Shown here: one piece after another, positions 57,516-64,000 of the stretch
Layout: every line of letters starts with the position of its first letter
How positions within the stretch are numbered: position 1 is the first letter of the stretch
Origin: Yamagishiella unicocca
Taxonomy: Eukaryota; Chlorophyta; Chlorophyceae; Chlamydomonadales; Volvocaceae
Assembly (NCBI GenBank): GCA_003116995.1
Contig: BDSL01000109.1
Location: 248,001-312,000, forward strand
Length of the DNA stretch: 64,000 bases
Reading direction: 5' to 3'
Translations under genes and position numbers: made by a program
The notes under the pieces: generated by a model
Seen by the model: the letters and a program-made list of their open reading frames with translations, nothing else
The model's database searches: none
What the model was told of the DNA's origin: nothing

Positions 57516-58335
57516 CTGCCCGTGCGGGGCGTCGATGGCCACGGGCCGCCGTCGCCACCATTTTTGGGAGTGCGTGGTGGCCTTATCGCTGCGCGACGAG
57601 CTTGTGGAGGCGATGGGGGGTGCGGTTGTCTTGTTCCCGCAGCCTTTGTGGCTGGGTCGGCCCTCCTTGGGGGTGCGCCCACTTGTTTGGGATGTGGTGT
57701 GCTTGGCTGCCGTCGCGGCATTGGGCTTGGGGCTACGCCTCCTGTTTCGGGTGCAGGCTGGGACCCCAGGGGGGCGCATGCCGCTAGTGCGGGTGTGTGC
57801 AGCGGTGACGGCCGACTTCTGGGCCCGCCTCAGTGCGTTTGCCGAGCTGGGGCTGGCCCCCGCGGGTGGGGGGCCGTCCCGGCGACCAGCCCCTCCTCGC
57901 CGCCTCGTTGGCGGGGGAGGTGGTCTTCACTGGCCGCCCGGGTGCCGCGGGGCTGCCCGACGGTTGACCCGGGTGCGGTTTTGTGGGTGACTTCGGGTTG
58001 TGGGGCCTGGGGCCCCCATTCTGCCGGGTCGCGCTCCTACTCGCGTCTCGCTGCCGGCTTGGTGCAGGTGGTCCGTGTTTTCTGGACACGCTTGCGTTTC
58101 TCCCCCGTGCTTTGAGTTGTGCGTGCTGCCTTCTCCGTGTGTTCGTTTTGGCTGTCTTTGGCTTTTGCCCCTTCCCGGCCGTTGAGGGCGGGCTCTCTTG
58201 GTCAGTGATCTGTGTCGGTGTCTGACCCATCTGGACCCATCGTAGGTGTTCAACCTCCCTTGTAACTCTCGCATTCTCCACCTCCCTTGTAACTCTCACA
58301 TTGTGCTTCAATATTCTAATAGTTGCCGAAGAAAC
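57505..58335 (+). mobile_element. LINE-like retroelement 3'-end fragment truncating FGAM synthase
   Basis: The frame from about 57505 encodes TRCPCGASMATGRRRHHFWE then CVVALSLRDELVEAMGG and a hydrophobic stretch, typical of the CPCG...H-H-F-W-E-C zinc-binding end of algal non-LTR elements. A T/G-rich 3' tail with two CTCCCTTGTAACTCTC units follows (58254-58300). Confidence 0.7.
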
Positions 58336-59091
58336 AGCCGCGAAGTGCCGCATGTCCGCCTGGCCGAGTGCACAACCGAAGCCCCCGGCACCTAAAATTA
58401 GGATCGGCCGCAGGTAGGCCACGCAGCAGGAGTTCGCCTAAGGACTGGATAAATAGCCGCTAACGGACCGCATTTCCACATGGCGGAATGTGCGGAACGG
58501 AGACACCTAGTAGAAACGGTTTACAGGGGTGGATGGGAGGCCGCACGGAGCACTGCCCAGGGCGGCCCAAATCGCAGTGCCCAAAAGGATAACAGCATTT
58601 TCTGGTTGCCAAATTGAGATGGCTAGCAGCGTATGACAGCATATAGGGCGGGGTGGGAAACCCTGCGAACTGGCTAGGCTGGTACGTGGCCCCGCGGTGC
58701 AGACCGTATACCTTAGATACCTTACATCATATTGAAACAAGGTGTTGCCGTGTCCTCAAGCCCGGGCGAACACGTTGACATTGCAACGCCCACACGGGCT
58801 GCTGGCCCAGCACGACCCCCACGCCACCGCGACAGCCCGGCCTGGGGCCAGGCTCTTTCGCAAGGTGCTCTTGGAACACACTGCCCACCGCACAGGCAGC
58901 AAGGCAATGCCAGAATTGGTGCAGGTGAGGGGACACAAGGGCGGCGCCGGCCCCAGGAAACTCCCCGCACCCACAGGCACCGTATCATTAACCGCCGCTG
59001 TACACCCGTTCTTCATTCGCGAAGGCAGAACACAATTCCACCAATGCAACGAACTGCGTTCATACGTCCTCCATTCCATACTGTTGTACTG
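58336..59091. other. Stretch without a supportable gene
   Basis: Between the LINE tail and the R3 repeat. No domain-like frames were recognised. Confidence 0.45.
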
Positions 59092-59325
59092 GTGTAGAAA
59101 GTTGTGACAGAAACGCAAAACAAGAAAATCCAAATTCGGAGGCAAGGTGACTGACTCATCCACTGCCGTACAAAACGCCGTACCGCGCAATCTTCCTTGC
59201 CAAGCACCCCGCCACGGGCACGCTCACGCCCCACGCGACGCGGCCGGCCGCGCGACCCACGCAACGACTTCGGCATTCGGGATTGCAGCCAGACACACCT
59301 TCAGTCCAATGAGACACCCGGCACA
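59092..59325 (+). repeat. R3 repeat copy at the left edge of block 1 copy 2
   Basis: Matches 32935-33165 (GGTGTAGAAAGTTGTGACA to ATTCGGGATTGCAGCCAGAC). Ends within about 10 bp of the block 1 breakpoint at 59334. Confidence 0.85.
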
Positions 59326-59333
59326 CCCGTATC

Positions 59334-59413
59334 AAATGCCTGTTATTAATTGCTACTGGATATTTGCGCCCGCACACAGGCGACTCAGTCGGTCGATGTT
59401 GGGCGACACGCAT
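59334..59413 (-). pseudogene. Truncated 5' end of a second PES-like gene
   Basis: The first 26-27 codons of exon 1 (ATG at 59413; MRVAQHRPTESPVCGRKYPV) match 35332-35411, then the homology stops abruptly at 59334. The upstream region is duplicated as well. Confidence 0.85.
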
Positions 59414-62400
59414 CTTTTGTTTGTGGCTCAAAAATCAGCTTGCTGCGTAAACTGTAGCGTCCTAAGTGGTTGGCCTCTCCAGAATGCTAGCTCTGAAATG
59501 GTTTGCAGCAGTTGCGCGACACCTTCTCTGTGGTGCCTGTGATAGCCGTACCTCGCCGTACCGTCACGGTGTGGCTGTACTGGAAATTCGCCGGTTGTTA
59601 TGAACTCCACATGGCAGCCTTCGGGAAGGTACGATCCTCATGCGAGAACTCTTAAAACAGGACGCGAATCCAAACCTCCGCCGGTACGGCGCCCGGCGAA
59701 CACGCTCGGGACGCCGCTGCTGTCCAGGGCTGGGCCAAAGGAACCTGCCCCAGCTCAGCCACCTGTGTCACATGGGAAATTGCAGTGTTCTCGGACGTGT
59801 GATGATGCGGGACCCTGGCGCGTGAGGGAGGGTGGTGGAGCTGGTGGAGGCTGTGGAACCTGTTTGCGGCGAGGCTGGGAACGGACTGGGGTGGACGAAC
59901 ATGCCTATAAGAACAACGGGAGCCTGACCGCCCGCTGTGAGAAGTCGCTGTGAGGACGGGCTACCGCTGCTTGCCGCCAACCTGACCCTGCTGCGGAGCT
60001 GCACGCACCGCACCGTCCCTCGCAAAGCGACCACCAAAACACGCACAGCAGCAAATGGCGTACGTCTTGGCGACGGCAGCCTCGGGGCGGCGGCGGCGCG
60101 AGCCCAAAAACTGGCATATGCAGGCGAGACAGTGCCAGACGGCAACGTGCGATCGGATAACCTCCGCAAACGATTTCAAACGGTGGGAATAACGGATCAT
60201 GGGGGACCCGGGCTCAAATTGCAACACGGTTCCCTGGTCTTCACGGTCCAGGGATCGGGCAGACAGCTCATTTGACCACCTCGTCGGCGCACCCCTGCCC
60301 TATCGAATAAGCCTACGGCGAAAACAGCGTACATAAGCCTTGTTGGCAGGAAGACATGTAAGTATGGCAAAGTCCTGGAACTCCATGCCGCCTGCACGGG
60401 GGCACGCAACCGACACGGGGTGGCCCTATTTCAGCCCCACACAATCTAAAACGAGTCACTGCACACAACCCCGCGCGTGCACAGGCGCGCGGGCTCATAA
60501 GGGCTGCATCGACGATCTCGGCCTGGCCGCGTTGCAGCATACGGTGCATGATCCAGGAAGCCATCAAGGCAGCATGCGCTACTCCTTGTCCTGCAGCTTC
60601 CGAAAATAATCAGGGTGGCAACCCAGCACGGGCGCACGACAGGAATCCCCACCTTTCCCCCGCCCCCACGCGTCTCTCCAGAAACACACCGCGCCCAAAC
60701 ACCAGTACGCACTCCTTCCCCTCTCATGCGCACATAGGGCGCAGCCTAATCAGTCCCTCTCCCCGCTTTGTCTTCCCACAGAGCACAGGGACGCAAGGAA
60801 CGTGCACACCGCAGCAGGGCATGGCATCGTAAATAGTTTCATTGGCGTTCGATAACCGAGTTGTTCGAGGGCGGTCGTTGAGGGCCCTGACGGCGGCGCG
60901 GTTCGCGAAGGAGGGCAGCCCCCACTGCCAGAATCCGCACGAGCAAGTAGGCTTGCACCGCAAAAAGACCCGAGCCGCACAAACCGTACGCACCGTGTGC
61001 GCCAGCAGCGCCCAAAGCGCTATATCCCTCACCCCGAGGCTTCCAGCCTACATGCCCAGACCTTGCACGTTGCACCAGATGCTTCAGCACTTTCACACCA
61101 TGTAATCAAGTACGCACCACCCTCCCACGTGCGCGCGCCTGCGCTCGGCAACCCGCAGCCTTTCCTACCAGGCTCGGCCCCAGCACTCAACTGGCTACCA
61201 GGCACATCGTCACTGGGGCATGTGCATCGCAAAACTACGCATCTCCCCCCCCGAACCGCCCCGACCTATGGGGATCCTCTCAAACACCCCACCATTGGAG
61301 CTCTACCTAGCTGCTGCAGTTGCTTTATCGCACAAAGCTACCTAGCGTAACCGCCACATACCGTCTGCAGACTCGCATCCTCCGTAAGGAACGACGACCG
61401 AGAGCCATCATGTCGGCGCAACCCGGCCACCCGACGAACATCGACGGGAACACAACCCAGCCAGGCGCCTGGCGTACGCGACTACCGACCATCAATCACC
61501 CTGCTGCTGCGCGCCAAGCCCGATGATCACACCCTAAAACATTTGCCTGGTCCCACCTCCTTGAGCATTATACTAACGAACCTGGCCGCAGCCAGTAGCC
61601 GACATTGGGGCGCGCGCCCCCTTGCAAGGCCCGCGCACAACTGGCCTGCACTCGGGCGCGGAGCGTCTTGACCAGTGCACCATACATGTGCTACCAGCGT
61701 CTGCTGAACCCATGGGCTAGGCGCCGAGCGCTGAGCACTAGACAGGACGCACACCCAACACCGGTCGCACGTCCGCGCGTGCGGGGCACCTGGCGAACCC
61801 CCAACAAAGCCAGTGCGCTCTCCAGTCCCGAGGCGCAAAACACAACCTGGCGGCGCCGCGGCAGCGCGACCCGGAAGGGAGCCGAAGCAGCGTCGCGGCG
61901 ATACCACGATCGTCCCCGCCGTCCTGCCACCCAGCCAAACGGTGTCCTAGCCTGGCCTCCGGCAGGCTTCTTTGCCAGCGCCGACTACTTAAGGAGCGGA
62001 GCGGCAGCACACGGCAGCGCATCAATACGAGGCCGTGCCTCGGGTCATTCCTGCCCTGACATCCCGCCTTGTACACACCTCCGAGGTACAACCCACCTAG
62101 GGCATCGTCCGGATGCACAACAAAACGCACACACGCGGCCCCATAAAAAGGTCGCACAGCAAGGGCCGGCCCAACGCAATGGAGCCGTCCCGTAATGGAG
62201 CCTTCACCCGCTCCGCCGCCTTGCTCCGCCTTGCTCTGCCTCGCAACGTGACGACGGGTGCGGTGCCCTTGCGCATTGTCGGCGCACGGCGGGTGCGAAC
62301 ACTCCAGGCAGGGCCGCCGGTCACCAGCTCCAAGAGCCCATCGCTACGCCACAACACAGCCTGCCGTGCAACCGCCGGCAACGGTCTCCCTGATGGCGGG

Positions 62401-62591
62401 CCCCTTCCGCACACAAGTAGCTCCCCGAACACGTCGTGGGTGCTTGTCAGCTGGAAAGCACCGCACCATCGGTCCACGTCCAGGAAGCGAAGAGTGTGCC
62501 TGGTGGCTGGGGAGGGTTTAGGGCTTGGACGCAGCCAGGGCCCTGGGCGGGAAGCCGATGGCGTGGATGCAACATGGGGGTCCGCTCGGCT

Positions 62592-63950
62592 TCAATCCAG
62601 CTTGCTGTGCTGCTGGCTGTGCTGCTGGCTGTGCTGCTGGCTGTGCTGCTGGCTGTGCTGCTGGCTGGATCTGAAGACCGCACGAGCCCGCATGTCCGCT
62701 GCCAGCATCAGCACGGACGCCGCGGCGCCGCGCAGCAGCGAGCCGCGAGCGAAGTGCGCCGCCGCGGCGACGGGCCACGCCAGGCCGCCCAGCCCGCCGC
62801 CACTGCCGCAACCGAGCCCCATGTAGCCGAGCAGGAGGGACGCCGACCCCTCCACGGCCTGCACAGCCAGCACCTTGTGCAGCGTGCGCGAGTACGGCAC
62901 CGTGGCGACCGCCAGCGCGTGGTACAGCGCCAGCAGGCCGTGGTGGAGCGTGTTGCCGTCGCAGGCCGTGTCGGCGGCGTCAGCGGCGCCGTCGCCGCCG
63001 ATGATGGCGTTGGCCCAGCCCAGTGAGCCCGAGTGGGACAGGCTGACGCGGGACTTCGCGAGCAGGGCGGCCAGAGCCAGGGCCTGCAGGGACCACGCCA
63101 TGACCCGGCAGGCGTAGCTGCGGTCCCGGTGCGGCTGCCGGCTGCAGCGGGCGGCCAGCAGGAAGCTGCCGGCGTGCAGGAACACCAGAGGCAGCATCGC
63201 GGTGCGGCAGCGGGCGTGCGGCGGCGCGAGCGTCTGCGTGGGTCCCGAGGCAACGGGAGATGGAGGTGGAGGCGGGGCGGGCGCGTGGTCAGGCCTTAAG
63301 GTGACGGGAGGCGGTGGCGGTGGGGACCGGTACGGCGTGACGCGGCGAAGACTGCCTTCCTGGCTATCTTCCGCCCCACTACCTGCTTGTCCGCAGTCGG
63401 TCTTCTTGGCCTCCAAGAACACAGCCCCGCCGCCACCACCTCCAGCCCTCCGTAGGTCTGGGGGCTACGGAGGGCCCCCGGGCCTACGCAGCAGCCCATC
63501 TCCGCAGGCCCCGCACCCCGTTTGCGGGGGGCTTGCTGCGCTCGTCCCCACGAGAAACCGTCCCCAGGGCCGCACCTGCACCAGCCCTGTCGCACACGCC
63601 GCCATGTGCAGCAGCAGCAGCCAGGCGGGTAGCGCCCCGCACCCCGCAGATTCGGAGCGTTGGTAGCTCCTTTCGTCATCACGCGATGAGAAGCCCAGCA
63701 GCGAGGCCAGGAGCAGTGAGCCGGTGCTGCGGGTGTGGGACAGAGGACGGGGTCGCGGGGGAGGGTTGTTGGGCGCCTGGCGAAGGCGGCTCTTGAAACC
63801 GTCGGGGAACTGCTTTAGGAAGTGCTCTGTGCGGTAGCCAACGCGGCGGTGATCCGACGTGCTGGACGGCGGGCGCGCTGGGGTGTTCCCCCACTGCAGT
63901 CACTCGGTATGCAAATCCGCCGTGCACTACTCTGCCCTTCCCGTATGCAC
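62592..63950 (-). CDS. Multi-membrane-span protein, C-terminal exons (partial, copy 2)
   Basis: The last exon (62592 to about 63233, minus) matches 38591-39208 with few substitutions and an open frame (LPLVFLHAGSFLLAA, MAWSLQALALAALLA, GLLALYHALAVATVPYSRTL), ending in five SQQH units. The preceding probable exon (about 63594-63660; PAWLLLLHMAACATGLVQ, donor CAG/GTGCGG) is also kept. The ankyrin exon of copy 1 would lie beyond the right edge. Open frame in both copies fits either two working genes or a very young duplication. Confidence 0.5.
62600..62668 (+). repeat. 15-bp coding tandem repeat, 5 units
   Basis: GCTGCTGGCTGTGCT units; copy 1 has 3. Confidence 0.85.
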
Positions 63951-64000
63951 AACGCCGCCCCCCGTGCCCGCCCCACCGCCAACCTCACCCCTGCGCGCTG

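Larger units (their letters stand above)
59334..64000 (+). repeat. Segmental duplication block 1, copy 2 (runs off the window)
   Basis: Direct copy of 35332-39985. It lacks the R2-containing insertion of 39220-39353, has five rather than three 15-bp coding units at 62600-62668, and has a small extra segment at about 63666-63750. Confidence 0.92.

Overview
The window looks like nuclear DNA of a volvocine or Chlamydomonas-type green alga. It is GC-rich, its genes are split by many short GT-AG introns, minisatellites are abundant, and TGTAA polyadenylation motifs of the Chlamydomonas type follow some genes. The products are eukaryotic or plant-type: a TSET coat subunit, a phytyl-ester-synthase-like enzyme, a Tmem14 protein and a eukaryotic FGAM synthase. 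No bacterial operon signals, CRISPR arrays or rRNA genes were seen. All exon models were built by hand from splice motifs, reading phase and remembered family sequences; no alignment was run.

Positions 1-18032 hold two divergent genes. A She9/MDM33-like mitochondrial protein runs on the minus strand (3713 down past the left edge). A 20-exon TWD40-2 (TSET/TPLATE complex) gene runs on the plus strand from 4125 to 18032. They share a promoter region of about 410 bp. Their introns carry several short dispersed repeat families, called R1, R2 and R4 here, many of them beside splice sites.

Positions 18033-35411 hold a possible secreted protein, a YfcD-type Nudix hydrolase (5 exons), a 123-residue Tmem14 protein (3 exons), and a 12-exon, 805-residue phytyl-ester-synthase-like protein, all on the minus strand. 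The last has Gly where the hydrolase nucleophile Ser is expected and one or two GC-AG introns.

Positions 35332-64000 are dominated by duplication and decay. Block 1 (35332 to about 39985) is repeated at 59334-64000, and block 2 (43717 to about 48283) at 50995-54763. Block 1 carries the C-terminal exons of an ankyrin and multi-membrane-span protein on the minus strand. Block 2 carries an unrecognised 248-residue gene (second copy 253 residues) and pieces of phosphoribosylformylglycinamidine synthase. That purine gene is broken in both copies by deletions, an in-frame stop, a frameshift and LINE junctions, so it is a relic here. LINE-like 3'-end fragments sit at several truncation points. Comparing the duplicate blocks shows two presence/absence insertions that contain R1 or R2, which suggests these short repeats have moved recently.
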